Made by a program: the position numbers and the translations under genes
Shown: positions 1 through 8,651 of the stretch, in pieces
Numbering within the stretch: the first letter of the stretch is position 1
Layout: each line of letters begins with the position of its first letter
From: Chryseobacterium candidae
GTDB taxonomy: Bacteria; Bacteroidota; Bacteroidia; Flavobacteriales; Weeksellaceae
DNA: 64,000 nt
Direction: 5' to 3'
Assembly (NCBI RefSeq): GCF_004916905.1
Contig: NZ_SDLV01000040.1
Span: 62,001 to 126,000, forward strand
Notes under the pieces: model-generated
What the model was told of the DNA's origin: nothing
Database searches by the model: none
The model's input: only the letters and a program-made list of their open reading frames with translations

Positions 1-708
1 AAGATTGATAATATTGCAGGAGTTACCAATGTAAAAATCACGCCTGAATATGGAAAATTATTGGATTACTGGAAAAACGGAGGTGAAAAGCCTTCTAAAG
101 GGTATGCTAAAAAAGCTTTACTACAGATTGCAGACAACTATAAACTAAACAACACTGAGATTAAAAGAGATGTGATTGATGCCATGTTCAGGCAGATTAC
201 AGATGCTACTACAAAACCGTTCAGAAACCATCAGGCACCGGGAAGAATATACGCTTCGGAATATGATCTGGGAAGAATGGGCTCTGCCTATCTTGATAAG
301 GATTTCATCAATCTTTGGGTAAGTGATCCGGCCAAAAGATCGGAATGGAACTCCGGACAGCAGATGAGAAATGATGGGGTGGATATTTATAAATGTAATG
401 ATAAAGTTACCAATCAGTATTATGTAGGAAAAACAGAAACCGGAGAATGGCTTCAGTACACGGTTCAGTCCAAAGGAGACAGAAATTATGCAGCAGACAT
501 CAGATATTCGGCGGCTAATCCTTCTAAAATAAGAATTGAAACAGCTTCCGGAAAAGTTTTAGCGACGGTTTCACTTGCATCAACAGGAGGAAATGAAAAC
601 TGGAAAACGGTTTCAGCCCAAAATATCACCTTACAGAAAGGAGAAAACAAAATCAGAATTGTCTTCGAAAATGATGGGGCGAACCTTAATTATTTTGAGT
701 TGAAATAA
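1..708 (+). CDS. C-terminal part of a GH5-type cellulase with a CBM6/35-like module (partial)
   Basis: The frame is open from the first base, so the catalytic part and true start lie to the left; 235 residues are visible. About the first 80 (YGKLLDYWKNGG, DAMFRQITDATTKPFRNHQ) resemble the linker after the GH5 barrel in Bacteroidetes cellulases. From about residue 85 the pattern ASEYDLG, AYLDKDFINLWV, RNDGVDIYKC, GEWLQYTV and a final NYFELK is that of a carbohydrate-binding beta-sandwich of CBM6/CBM35 type. The role is probably secreted or surface beta-glucan or cellulose hydrolysis. GH5 is inferred from this tail only, because no catalytic residue is in view. A strong terminator hairpin follows the stop. 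Confidence 0.62.
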   Translation, partial: KIDNIAGVTNVKITPEYGKLLDYWKNGGEKPSKGYAKKALLQIADNYKLNNTEIKRDVIDAMFRQITDATTKPFRNHQAPGRIYASEYDLGRMGSAYLDKDFINLWVSDPAKRSEWNSGQQMRNDGVDIYKCNDKVTNQYYVGKTETGEWLQYTVQSKGDRNYAADIRYSAANPSKIRIETASGKVLATVSLASTGGNENWKTVSAQNITLQKGENKIRIVFENDGANLNYFELK

Positions 709-730
709 CAGGAATTTATCTTAAATTGCA

Positions 731-764
731 AATCCCTTTTAGGCTTCTAAAAGGGATTTATTTT
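731..764 (+). terminator. Rho-independent terminator after the GH5-type gene
   Basis: A perfect 12-bp stem (731-742 with 747-758) has a GCTT loop and is followed by TATTTT. It ends about 18 bases before the beta-lactamase start, so it also lies in that gene's leader. Confidence 0.75.
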
Positions 765-776
765 AACTGCATTTCT

Positions 777-1655
777 ATGAAAAAAATAACCTTCGTTCTT
801 CTTTTGGTTTCGGCATTTGCTTCTGCTCAGAAATCAGCTCTGGATCAAAAAATAAATTCAATAATAAAGGATAAAAAAGCTACCGTAGGAGTATCTGTTC
901 TGAGTTTTGAAAGTAATTTTAAATACAGCAAAAACGGTGATAAAAAACTCCCTTTGCTGAGTGTATTCAAATTCCACCTGGCCAGTACTGTGCTGGATAT
1001 GGCAGACAAAGGCAAATTTTCAACAGATCAGAAATTTTTAATAAAAAAATCCGACTTACTTGAAAATACGTGGTCTCCTTTACGCGAAAAATATCCGGAA
1101 GGGAATATTGAGCTTTCTTTAGGAGAAATTATTAAGTATACAGTAGCTCAGAGTGATAATAACACTTGTGATTTTCTTTTAAGACTTATAGGAGGCCCCA
1201 AGGTTGTTCAGCAATTTATGGATTCTAAAGGGGTGAAAGACCTTCAAATTAAGTATACTGAGGATGATATGCATAAAGACTGGAAAAATCAATATGGAAA
1301 TGAAAGCAGCACCAACTCCACTGTAGTACTTTTAAAAAAATTCTATGACGGAAAATTACTTTCCAAGAAATCCACAGATTTCTTAATGCAAATTATGCTC
1401 GCTACCACAACAGGAACTAATAAAATTGTGGAACAGCTGCCCAAAAGAACACCTGTTGCCCATAAAACAGGCTCTTCCGGAAAGCCCGATAACATTCTTA
1501 CAGTAGCAGAAAACGATATGGGAATCATTACTCTACCCAACGGAAAACATTACGCAATTGCCATATTTGTAAGCAATTCCACAGAAACAGAAAGGGTAAA
1601 TACGAGAATGGTTTCCGATATTTCGAAGATCGTTTGGGATAATTTTAATAAATAA
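777..1655 (+). CDS. bla: Class A beta-lactamase (CIA/CGA/PER-like subgroup)
   Basis: Secreted serine beta-lactamase of 292 residues, hydrolysing beta-lactams in the periplasm. ATG 777 is chosen over an upstream in-frame codon at 726 because it starts a clear signal peptide (MKKITFVLLLVSAFASAQ). Active-site motifs are complete: SVFK at residues 62-65 (S70/K73 in standard numbering), SDN at 126-128, the PER-type omega loop TEDDMHKD with E162 (E166), and KTG at 230-232. Chromosomal class A enzymes of this kind (CIA, CGA-1) are known from Chryseobacterium, and many are extended-spectrum. The spectrum here cannot be read from sequence. No regulator is adjacent, and a terminator-like hairpin lies just upstream of the start. 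Confidence 0.92.
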   Translation: MKKITFVLLLVSAFASAQKSALDQKINSIIKDKKATVGVSVLSFESNFKYSKNGDKKLPLLSVFKFHLASTVLDMADKGKFSTDQKFLIKKSDLLENTWSPLREKYPEGNIELSLGEIIKYTVAQSDNNTCDFLLRLIGGPKVVQQFMDSKGVKDLQIKYTEDDMHKDWKNQYGNESSTNSTVVLLKKFYDGKLLSKKSTDFLMQIMLATTTGTNKIVEQLPKRTPVAHKTGSSGKPDNILTVAENDMGIITLPNGKHYAIAIFVSNSTETERVNTRMVSDISKIVWDNFNK

Positions 1656-1686
1656 AATATTAAGCTTATTTTTAAAGCGATTTAAC

Positions 1687-2097
1687 ATGAAAAAAATAAT
1701 AATAACAACGGCTCTATTCGCTTTCACATTCTTTTACGCTCAGAAGAATCAGAATTATTTAGAGATCAGCTACGGAAGCGTATGCTGTGGCCCTGCATCT
1801 GATAAACCTGTGATGAGCTTTCTGAAAGAATTTAAGAATAAAAGCCAGATAAAAAGCATGGAAGTCCTGATCCAAAAAGGCATGGGAAGAGAAGGCGAAT
1901 TTACGTTATACGTTGGCACAGACTTCCTCACAAAAAATCAGAAAAAACGATTGATAAGAGGATTAACGGCTACTGTTTCCAACCAGAACAACAGTAAAAA
2001 AAGTCAGAGTATAGGAAATGTTACTTTTGATTCAACAGCTGTTGTCACACAATCTGACCTTACGGAGGTAAAAAATTTAACTATCTATAAAAAATAA
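1687..2097 (+). CDS. Small secreted protein of unknown function
   Basis: 136 residues with a signal peptide (MKKIIITTALFAFTFFYAQ). The mature part carries SVCCGPASDKPV near residue 32, with an adjacent cysteine pair, then an alternating hydrophobic/charged pattern that suggests a small alpha/beta fold. I do not recognise a family. It starts 31 bases after the beta-lactamase stop and ends 7 bases before the dehydrogenase start, so co-transcription with both is likely. No function is proposed. Confidence 0.75.
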   Translation: MKKIIITTALFAFTFFYAQKNQNYLEISYGSVCCGPASDKPVMSFLKEFKNKSQIKSMEVLIQKGMGREGEFTLYVGTDFLTKNQKKRLIRGLTATVSNQNNSKKSQSIGNVTFDSTAVVTQSDLTEVKNLTIYKK

Positions 2098-2104
2098 AGG
2101 AAAA

Positions 2105-3004
2105 ATGATCAAAAACATTGTAGTTATCGGAGCGGGAACCATGGGGAATGGTATTGCACATACTTTCGCACAGAGCGGTTTTAAAGTAAATCTTGTAGAT
2201 GTATCCCAGGAAGCTTTGGACAGAGGTTTAAAAACCATTACTACCAATCTTGACAGAATCATTGCAAAAGGAAATCTTACAGAGGAGCAAAAAGCTGAAA
2301 CTTTAGGCAACATCACTACTTTCACAGCATTGAACGATGCTGCGGGATCTGCTGATCTTATTGTAGAAGCTGCTACAGAAAACCTTGATCTTAAACTGAA
2401 GATCTTCGGTCAGATGGATGAGCTGGCTCCTGCCAACTGTATCCTTGCAACCAATACTTCTTCTATTTCTATCACAAAAATTGCTGCAGCTACTAAAAGA
2501 GCTGATAAAGTAATCGGTATGCACTTCATGAACCCGGTTCCTATTATGAAACTGGTAGAAATCATCAAAGGATATTCTACGTCTAAAGAGACTTTTGATG
2601 CCATTTATGAAATGAGTAAAACCTTGGGTAAAGTTCCTGTAGAGGTGAATGACTATCCTGGTTTTGTGGCGAACAGAATTTTAATGCCAATGATTAACGA
2701 ATCTATCGAGACACTTTACAACGGAGTGGCTGGTGTAGAAGAAATTGATACGGTAATGAAACTGGGGATGGCTCACCCGATGGGTCCGCTTCAGCTGGCA
2801 GACTTTATTGGTCTTGATGTATGTCTTGCTATTCTGAACGTTATGTATGACGGTTTCAAAAATCCTAAGTACGCTCCGAACCCATTGCTTGTCAATATGG
2901 TGACAGCCGGAAAACTGGGTGTAAAATCAGGAGAAGGGTTCTATGATTATTCTGAAAGCAAAAAAGCTGAAAAAGTTTCAAAAATGTTTTTGAAGTCATC
3001 TTAA
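2105..3004 (+). CDS. hbd: 3-hydroxybutyryl-CoA dehydrogenase
   Basis: 299 residues, the usual length of the short monofunctional 3-hydroxyacyl-CoA dehydrogenases (Hbd/PaaH). The N-terminus IKNIVVIGAGTMGNGIA is the NAD-binding Rossmann motif GxGxxG. MHFMNPVPIMKLVEII near residue 139 carries the catalytic histidine and the NP motif, and YPGFVANRILMPMINE starts the C-terminal helical domain. The reaction is NAD(P)-dependent interconversion of 3-hydroxyacyl-CoA and acetoacyl-CoA in fatty acid or phenylacetate breakdown. No other beta-oxidation gene is in the window. The start is 7 bases after the previous stop. Confidence 0.93.
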   Translation: MIKNIVVIGAGTMGNGIAHTFAQSGFKVNLVDVSQEALDRGLKTITTNLDRIIAKGNLTEEQKAETLGNITTFTALNDAAGSADLIVEAATENLDLKLKIFGQMDELAPANCILATNTSSISITKIAAATKRADKVIGMHFMNPVPIMKLVEIIKGYSTSKETFDAIYEMSKTLGKVPVEVNDYPGFVANRILMPMINESIETLYNGVAGVEEIDTVMKLGMAHPMGPLQLADFIGLDVCLAILNVMYDGFKNPKYAPNPLLVNMVTAGKLGVKSGEGFYDYSESKKAEKVSKMFLKSS

Positions 3005-3019
3005 ATCAATAATTTTAAT

Positions 3020-3027
3020 TATCTTTG
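3020..3027 (+). promoter_or_regulatory. Bacteroidetes-type -7 box (TATCTTTG)
   Basis: Exact match to TAnnTTTG, 22 bases before ATG 3050 of the small acidic protein. Confidence 0.6.
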
Positions 3028-3049
3028 AGAAAGTTAAAACATTAAAAAA

Positions 3050-3289
3050 ATGAAATTACCAAAGTTTTTATTAGCAGATAATTCGGAATTTCCAGAGGAT
3101 CTATTCGTGGTTCATACAGAATATCCAAGATTTATCTTAAACGTTGAGGAAGAAGAAGTTGAGTGGTTAGATGATCTTGAAGGTGATGATGAAGAAACGA
3201 TGGCAGACGAGGCTACTAAAGTAGTAGAAGCAGCATTCAAATGGTGCGATGAAGAGTTGGCTAAGTACGATGAAGAAGAGGAAGATTAA
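3050..3289 (+). CDS. Small acidic conserved protein
   Basis: 79 residues and strongly acidic, with runs of Glu and Asp in the middle (NVEEEEVEWLDDLEGDDEE) and at the C-terminus (KYDEEEED). There is no signal peptide or membrane segment, so it is cytoplasmic. It has its own -7 box and ends at a good terminator, so it is a single-gene transcript. Small acidic proteins of this look recur in Flavobacteriia, but I know of no function. Confidence 0.75.
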   Translation: MKLPKFLLADNSEFPEDLFVVHTEYPRFILNVEEEEVEWLDDLEGDDEETMADEATKVVEAAFKWCDEELAKYDEEEED

Positions 3290-3306
3290 TAACACTCTAA
3301 ACATAA

Positions 3307-3337
3307 AAAAGGAACTCTATTGAGTTCCTTTTGTTTT
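3307..3337. terminator. Bidirectional terminator
   Basis: An 11-bp stem (3307-3317 with 3322-3332) has a TATT loop. An A-run lies on the left and a T-run on the right, so it serves both converging genes (3050-3289 + and 3338-3748 -). Confidence 0.75.
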
Positions 3338-3748
3338 TTATTCTGATTTAGTGAATTTCAATAGTAAAAGATTGTCTTTGTACAATTCTAAAGTATTTCC
3401 GGAAACCACATATTTATTAGCTTTTCCCATCATATCCATAAAATTCTGCTCTACTCCGATGTTGCTGCACATCATTTTTGTGGATCCCATTTGTCCGGCT
3501 GTAAAACTTCCTGTAGAAGGATCAATTGTAGCCGTTCCGAAATAGTTATTACATCCTGCATTTCCAGTGATCTTTTCTCCTTCAATATTCAATGTTGGAA
3601 CTTTACCTTTTACCGTTTCAGCCAATGTCCATTTTGTGCTGGCAAGAGCAGGCTGAGCTTTTCCCACTTTAGATGCAGACGGGCTTGTCATAGATCCACA
3701 TGAAGCCAAAACTGCAGCTGTACATATACTTAAAAAAAGATTTTTCAT
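3338..3748 (-). CDS. META domain (HslJ-like) lipoprotein
   Basis: 136 residues. The start MKNLFLSICTAAVLASCGS is a lipoprotein signal with lipobox LASC. The remainder matches the META/HslJ fold: TKWTLAE near residue 38, KITGNAGCNNYFGTATI as the central signature, then TKMMCSNIGVEQNFMDMM, and a C-terminal NTLELYKDNLLLLKFTK. HslJ is linked to heat and novobiocin tolerance in E. coli; the role here is not defined. A -7 box lies 22 bases upstream. Confidence 0.88.
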   Translation of the reverse strand: MKNLFLSICTAAVLASCGSMTSPSASKVGKAQPALASTKWTLAETVKGKVPTLNIEGEKITGNAGCNNYFGTATIDPSTGSFTAGQMGSTKMMCSNIGVEQNFMDMMGKANKYVVSGNTLELYKDNLLLLKFTKSE

Positions 3749-3769
3749 TTTTTTCTTTTTGAATTAACC

Positions 3770-3777
3770 CAAATTTA
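3770..3777 (-). promoter_or_regulatory. -7 box (TAAATTTG) for the META lipoprotein
   Basis: CAAATTTA on the + strand reads TAAATTTG on the - strand, 22 bases upstream of ATG 3748. Confidence 0.5.
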
Positions 3778-3939
3778 CGGAAATTATATTATTTAAACGG
3801 GTTGCAATGAATTTTATTATTCTTTAACAGTTGATATTTTGAATAATTTTCAGAGTTATTTTTACACTGTTGATAATCAAAAAAAGGCTTGAAAGCGTTA
3901 AGACATAAGAGCTTTATCTGTCCTAAAGTTGTAGCGTTG

Positions 3940-4160
3940 CCTTTGTCATTCCGAAGGAATCTATACTATAACTGGTTTATAAAATATATTGAGGCATCTA
4001 CGGAGTGACAAAGACTGTGGATAGATTGTTTTTATACAAAATTTCCATTTTAACACGAATAACACTAATATTTTCACTAATATCACTAATGCGATTCAAT
4101 ATGAACGGGCTTCAGCCCGTTTGTTTAAAACACAAACAGACCAATGGCTTTAGCCCAAGC
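3940..4160. repeat. Intergenic repeat cluster (Chryseobacterium-type)
   Basis: The gene-free stretch 3749-4239 holds three repeat-like pieces. 3948-4012 has TGTCATTCCGAAGGAATCT and a partly complementary TCTACGGAGTGACAAAG. 4053-4092 has short repeats of CACTAAT. 4094-4158 is a copy of the GGGCTTCAGCCC/GGCTTTAGCCC palindrome pair that recurs at 11.04, 26.88, 57.40 and 57.56 kb. No coding potential was seen. Confidence 0.55.
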
Positions 4161-4185
4161 CTGACAACAACTCAATAAAACAAAA

Positions 4186-4210
4186 AAACGGACTTAAAAA
4201 AAGTCCGTTT
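4186..4210 (-). terminator. Terminator of pheT
   Basis: AAACGGACTT (4186-4195) pairs with AAGTCCGTTT (4201-4210). It lies 30 bases downstream of the pheT stop, with a T-rich tract on the - strand. Confidence 0.7.
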
Positions 4211-4239
4211 CTATTATTAATAAAATGTATTTTCAAATA

Positions 4240-6642
4240 TTAAGATCTCAACTCTGCGTTGAATTCCTTCTGGAAAGCTTTGATCAGAGAATCCATTACT
4301 TCAGTAATCTCTTTTTCTTCAAGAGTTTTCTCTTCATTTAACAGCTCAAAACTCATCGCATAAGACTTCTTACCTTCAGGAAGATTTTTACCTTCATATA
4401 CATCGAACAGGTTAATATTCTTAATGAATGGAGATTTGTTCTTCTTAGCCGTCTGATATAAATCCTGATAGTTTACCGTTTTATCAATCAGTAAAGCCAG
4501 ATCTCTTCTGATTTTGTTGAATTTCGGAATGTCTTTGAATTTCAATTCATTTTTAGAACGAAGTTCCTGAGCATATTCCAGTTCAATCTCTGCATAGAAA
4601 CATTCCTGATCAATATCAAAGTCTTTTAATAAGGCCGGAGATACTTTTCCAATTCTCACCAATGCTTTACCGTCAACTTCATATGCCAGTGCATCAGAGA
4701 ATCTTTCATCAGACAAAGCAACTTCTTTATAATCGACAGCAAGTCTTTCTAATAAAACTTTTACATAGGCTTTAAGATTATAGAAGCTTACCGCAGATTT
4801 TGGCTGAAGCCAGTTTTCGGCAACATCTCTTCCTGAAACCAATAAAGCTAATTGTTTTCTTTCTTCGTATTTCTCTTTTTTGTGATAAATTTTTCCTGAT
4901 TCGAAGAACTTGATATCCTGATTCTTTCTGTTGATATTGTATACTGTATTCTGAAGAAGTCCTTCTAATAAAGACTTTCTCATGAATGCCAGATCACCGC
5001 TTAAAGGATTCAATAGCTTTACAGCATCTGTTTCATCTTTTACAGAAGTTAATGAGTTGTTCATCACTTCATTGAAACCAAGCCCCTGTAAAGTTCTTGC
5101 CCAGCTGTTTTCCAGCTCATCCTGATCGTTAGTACTCAGTTTAACCGGCGTAAATGAAAACTTCTGTGGAGCATCAATTTTATTGTATCCGTAGATTCTT
5201 AAGATCTCTTCAATCACATCAATTTCTCTTGTTACATCTGCTCTGTAAGCAGGAACAGAGATTTCAAAACCGTTTGGAATTTCATTTAAAACCTGAATTT
5301 CCAATGCTTTTAAGATTTCTTTTACTTTCTCTCTGTGAATTTTTGTTCCTAAAATCTGCTCAATTTTAGAGAATCTGATAATCACATAGTTATCTTCTAT
5401 TTTCTTAGGATATTCCTCCAGTAACTCTCCTACTAATTTTCCTTCAGCAATTTCCTGAATCATTTTAATAGCGTGAGTGATGGCTGTTCTTGTAAGATTC
5501 GGGTCTACTCCTCTTTCAAATCTGAAAGAAGCATCTGTATTCAGGCTGTGCGCTTTAGCTCCTTTTCTTACAGCAACCGGGTTAAAGTAAGCACTTTCAA
5601 GGAATATTGTTGTCGTTGTTTCTGATACTCCTGAGTTCTCACCTCCGAATACTCCGGCAATACACATTGGTTTATCTTTACCGTCTTTGATCATGATTTC
5701 AGAACCATTCAATGTTCTTTCAACACCATCTAAAGTCGTAAATTTCGTTCCGGGTTTTACTACACCTACTTTCACTTTCTTATCTGCAATTTTATCTGCA
5801 TCAAATGCGTGAAGCGGCTGTCCGTACCCGTGAAGAATATAGTTGGTAATATCTACAACGTTATTGATCGGGCTTAATCCGATCGCTTTCAATCTGTCTT
5901 TTAACCACGATGGTGATTCTGCAACTTTTACATCTTCAATCACAGCTCCGATATATCTTGGACACAATTCTGCATCTTCAATTTCCAGTTTAAAATCATG
6001 AGTTCCCTCGTTATTCAAAGCTTCAGAAGCTACTTTATTAAATTGCGACTTCAATTGGTTTGTAGAAAGGTAGGCATGTAAATCTCTGGCAACGCCATAG
6101 TGAGACATAGCATCTGTTCTGTTCGGCGTTAACCCGATTTCAAAAACCTCATCATTGGTAAGTTCAAAATAGTCAGCAAAGTTTTTCCCTACTTCATATT
6201 GGGTTTCATCCAGTACCATGATACCTCCATGATCATCACTAAGACCAAGTTCATCTTCTGCACAGATCATTCCCTGGGAAACCTCTCCTCTGATTTTGGC
6301 TTCTTTAATTTCAAAAAAGTTTCCTGTTTTATCATAGATTTTAGTTCCGACAACGGCTACCGGAACAGTTTGTCCAGCTTCTACATTAGGAGCACCGCAA
6401 ACAATGTTCAGCACCTTTCCGTTTCCTACGTCTACAGTTGTCTTCTTCAGTTTGTCAGCATTAGGATGTTTTTCGCAAGTTAAAACTTTACCTACAATAA
6501 TTCCTTCCAGGCTGCCTCTTACACTTTCAAATTTATCTATCCCTTCAACCTCAAGACCTATATCTGTAAGGAATTCACCGATTCTTTCAGTTTTTGATTC
6601 CGTTTTTACAAAGTCCTTCAGCCAGTTGTTTGATATTTTCAT
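4240..6642 (-). CDS. pheT: Phenylalanine--tRNA ligase beta subunit
   Basis: 800 residues, full length for bacterial PheT, which forms the alpha2-beta2 enzyme with PheS and charges tRNA-Phe. The domain order is complete: an N-terminal piece (MKISNNWLKDFV), a tRNA-binding OB domain with EKHPNADKLKKTTVDVG (about residues 40-155), B3/B4 editing domain (about 210-390), B5 domain (about 410-480), catalytic-like core, and the FDX-ACB anticodon-binding domain at the end (DIPKFNKIRRDLALLIDKTV to the C-terminus). pheS is not in the window, so the subunits are unlinked here. The gene has its own terminator. Confidence 0.97.
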   Translation of the reverse strand: MKISNNWLKDFVKTESKTERIGEFLTDIGLEVEGIDKFESVRGSLEGIIVGKVLTCEKHPNADKLKKTTVDVGNGKVLNIVCGAPNVEAGQTVPVAVVGTKIYDKTGNFFEIKEAKIRGEVSQGMICAEDELGLSDDHGGIMVLDETQYEVGKNFADYFELTNDEVFEIGLTPNRTDAMSHYGVARDLHAYLSTNQLKSQFNKVASEALNNEGTHDFKLEIEDAELCPRYIGAVIEDVKVAESPSWLKDRLKAIGLSPINNVVDITNYILHGYGQPLHAFDADKIADKKVKVGVVKPGTKFTTLDGVERTLNGSEIMIKDGKDKPMCIAGVFGGENSGVSETTTTIFLESAYFNPVAVRKGAKAHSLNTDASFRFERGVDPNLTRTAITHAIKMIQEIAEGKLVGELLEEYPKKIEDNYVIIRFSKIEQILGTKIHREKVKEILKALEIQVLNEIPNGFEISVPAYRADVTREIDVIEEILRIYGYNKIDAPQKFSFTPVKLSTNDQDELENSWARTLQGLGFNEVMNNSLTSVKDETDAVKLLNPLSGDLAFMRKSLLEGLLQNTVYNINRKNQDIKFFESGKIYHKKEKYEERKQLALLVSGRDVAENWLQPKSAVSFYNLKAYVKVLLERLAVDYKEVALSDERFSDALAYEVDGKALVRIGKVSPALLKDFDIDQECFYAEIELEYAQELRSKNELKFKDIPKFNKIRRDLALLIDKTVNYQDLYQTAKKNKSPFIKNINLFDVYEGKNLPEGKKSYAMSFELLNEEKTLEEKEITEVMDSLIKAFQKEFNAELRS

Positions 6643-6848
6643 TTGTTAATCTATCTCTTATTTAATTCGTCAGATGAGTTTTAAGATTTCATCTGTTCTA
6701 TTTTGAAACTTTTATTTGAAATTCCACGCCTTATTCCGGTATGATTTTTCGAGCTACAAATGTCGTGTTTTTTTGAGAAATAGAGAAATTTAGAAGCGAT
6801 TTTAAGATAATAAATTTTCGTTAATCTTTCAGCTGCTGATTCGGGAAT

Positions 6849-7466
6849 CTAATGCCTCAACGGTCTTACTACCTTCTTCAGGCTGTCTGAAAATAATACC
6901 AACCCTGCGGCCATCATGATAATATCTTTCAAAACCAAACGTCCTGCTCCTGACAGATATGGAAACCCAGACTGAGGTGTTACTCCATCTCCGCCCAGAT
7001 TGGGGACATAAACTTCAGGGGTAGTGATCAGAAAAGACAGGGTAACCAGTGACATTAAAAATGTTAATACTCCACCCAAAGCTCCAATTTTAGGAAACCA
7101 AATTCCCAGTAGCACCATAGCTCCTATTACAACGATCATTGTCCCTAAACCGTAGGAAAAGGCATAGGTTCCGTTTTCCTGATGCCAGTCAATATTTTTC
7201 TGAACCACTTTTCCTTCCGGATTTTTATACAAAGTGTATTCTGCAACCCGTTTTTTATCTGCATTAATAACTTTATTACCTGCATTTTTGTAGAAAAAAC
7301 TCATCAGTGGACTATTGGCTACGAAAGGTACAATTCCGTCGGCTTCGTAATGAAATGCCTTCAGGCCTCCAATCCAGACCATAACGATGAAAATTGAAAT
7401 TCTGAGAAAATTTAAAAAGTAAGCATCCAATTGTAAGAGTTGCTGGTAAATTCTGTTGTTTTTCAT
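6849..7466 (-). CDS. DUF417 (YkgB/RclC-like) inner-membrane protein
   Basis: 205 residues with about four membrane segments (near 18-35, 105-125, 130-150 and 178-195). Family features include VWIGGLKAFHYEADGIVPF near residue 30, the NSPLMSFFY segment, TTPEVYVP and LSGAGRLVLKDIIMMAAG. In E. coli the DUF417 protein RclC belongs to the rclABC reactive-chlorine operon controlled by the AraC-type regulator RclR. Here an AraC-type gene lies 63 bases upstream on the same strand, which fits the same theme, but its frame is broken. The link to oxidative stress is an inference from family and neighbourhood. Confidence 0.85.
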   Translation of the reverse strand: MKNNRIYQQLLQLDAYFLNFLRISIFIVMVWIGGLKAFHYEADGIVPFVANSPLMSFFYKNAGNKVINADKKRVAEYTLYKNPEGKVVQKNIDWHQENGTYAFSYGLGTMIVVIGAMVLLGIWFPKIGALGGVLTFLMSLVTLSFLITTPEVYVPNLGGDGVTPQSGFPYLSGAGRLVLKDIIMMAAGLVLFSDSLKKVVRPLRH

Positions 7467-7529
7467 GTGATTTATTTTCCACCAAAGGTATTCACATGGT
7501 TACAGCGTCAACATAGACATTTCAGGATA

Positions 7530-8347
7530 TTACATGGACATTTTTGCGACCACAGAGATTCCTACTTTCTCTCTGTAATTTTTTGGAGAACACCCTACCG
7601 CTTTTTTGAAATACCTGCTGAAGTAGAATTCATCTGCAAATCCCAACTCAGAGGCAATTTCCTTTACAGATCTGTAAGTTAAATGCAGCAACTTTTTTGA
7701 CTCCAGGATAATTCTTTCGTTGATAAGCTGTGTGGGTGTTTTGGAAAATTCTTTTTTTACAGCTTTGCTCAAAGTATTATTGGTGATGTTCAAAATGACA
7801 GTTCTTTTTCCGCTTTAAAATGGGATTCCAGCAGTTTCTGAAATTCTGCAGCATTTTTATTGGGAAGCTTTTCGCTAGAAACCAAGGTATTTTCGATACT
7901 GATTTTCTGTTTGCTGCCAATAGCAAGAATTAGCTGGATATAGGTCTTGATAATAGATTCCGAAAATGGATGTTTTTCAGATTCTTCTTTTTGAATATGA
8001 TTAAAAAGCTCAAAAATATAATGATAGTTATTTTCCGAAAGCTCAACGCCTGGATTCAGATAAATATTATTGAAGAGAAGCCCGTTGCATGCTACTTCTT
8101 CCTTGTGATACTCTATACAATAATAATCCCCATGAAAGAAAAGTATATGGATGTTTTCCTCCGATTCAGCAGCCAGTTTCAACTTCTGATAAGGAGAAAG
8201 AAACAGAATATTATATCCGCCGTAAGAATAATTAATAGCATCTACAGAGAAAACACCAGACCCTTTCCACAGAATTACACTGTAGTTTTCTGTAGTGAAT
8301 TCTGAGGGAAAATCTGAAGTGTGATAAAGCTGTATTTTTATTTCCAT
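7530..8347 (-). pseudogene. AraC-family transcriptional regulator, split by a frameshift
   Basis: Two abutting frames make one AraC regulator. 7790-8347 (185 residues) is the cupin-like sensing half and ends HFKAEKELSF-stop. 7530-7793 (87 residues) is the HTH half (LNITNNTLSKAVKKEF, then KEIASELGFADEFYFSRYFKK, the second helix-turn-helix). The TGA at 7790-7792 overlaps the TTG that opens the second part, with no usable ATG. Relatives normally have a few residues (such as FYADxLNIT) at the joint, so a loss of about 13 bases, or 1 base, would explain it. It is either a recent pseudogene, a two-part protein by coupled re-initiation at TTG, or a sequence error. The likely target is the DUF417 gene. 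Confidence 0.75.
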
Positions 8348-8433
8348 GAGGAGTTGATTTAAACACTAATGACGCTAATGATTCACAAATAACACTATTT
8401 ATTTAATATTCTTTTGAATACGCCTTTTTCTTA

Positions 8434-8488
8434 TTATACTTTTGCCTTGAAGCAAAAGTATACAAAAGTTCAAGACGGGAATCATCCG
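8434..8488. repeat. 55-bp dispersed repeat, copy 1
   Basis: Identical over 55 bases to 22034-22088. It begins with an inverted repeat (ATACTTTTGC, loop CTTGAA, GCAAAAGTAT at 8436-8461) and ends GACGGGAATCATCCG. The whole gene-free stretch 8348-8697 holds this repeat, an AT-rich lead-in with CACTAAT-type repeats and the dnaN terminator. Confidence 0.8.
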
Positions 8489-8651
8489 CTAAAAATTTGA
8501 ATGTACTCCTAAAATTTCCAAACTCGCATGGATCGTCTGATTCTTCTTCGGTTCAATAATATATCCCATGCTCAGACAATGGAAATTTTTTGGCGGATTA
8601 CATTTAAATTTTCTTAACGCTCCTAATTCCTAAGTCGATTAGACCCTACAA

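Noticed and set aside
3940-4020. Possible insertion sequence remains in the TCATTCCGAAGGAAT region
   Set aside because: No transposase-like frame or terminal repeat pair of adequate length; better treated as an intergenic repeat.
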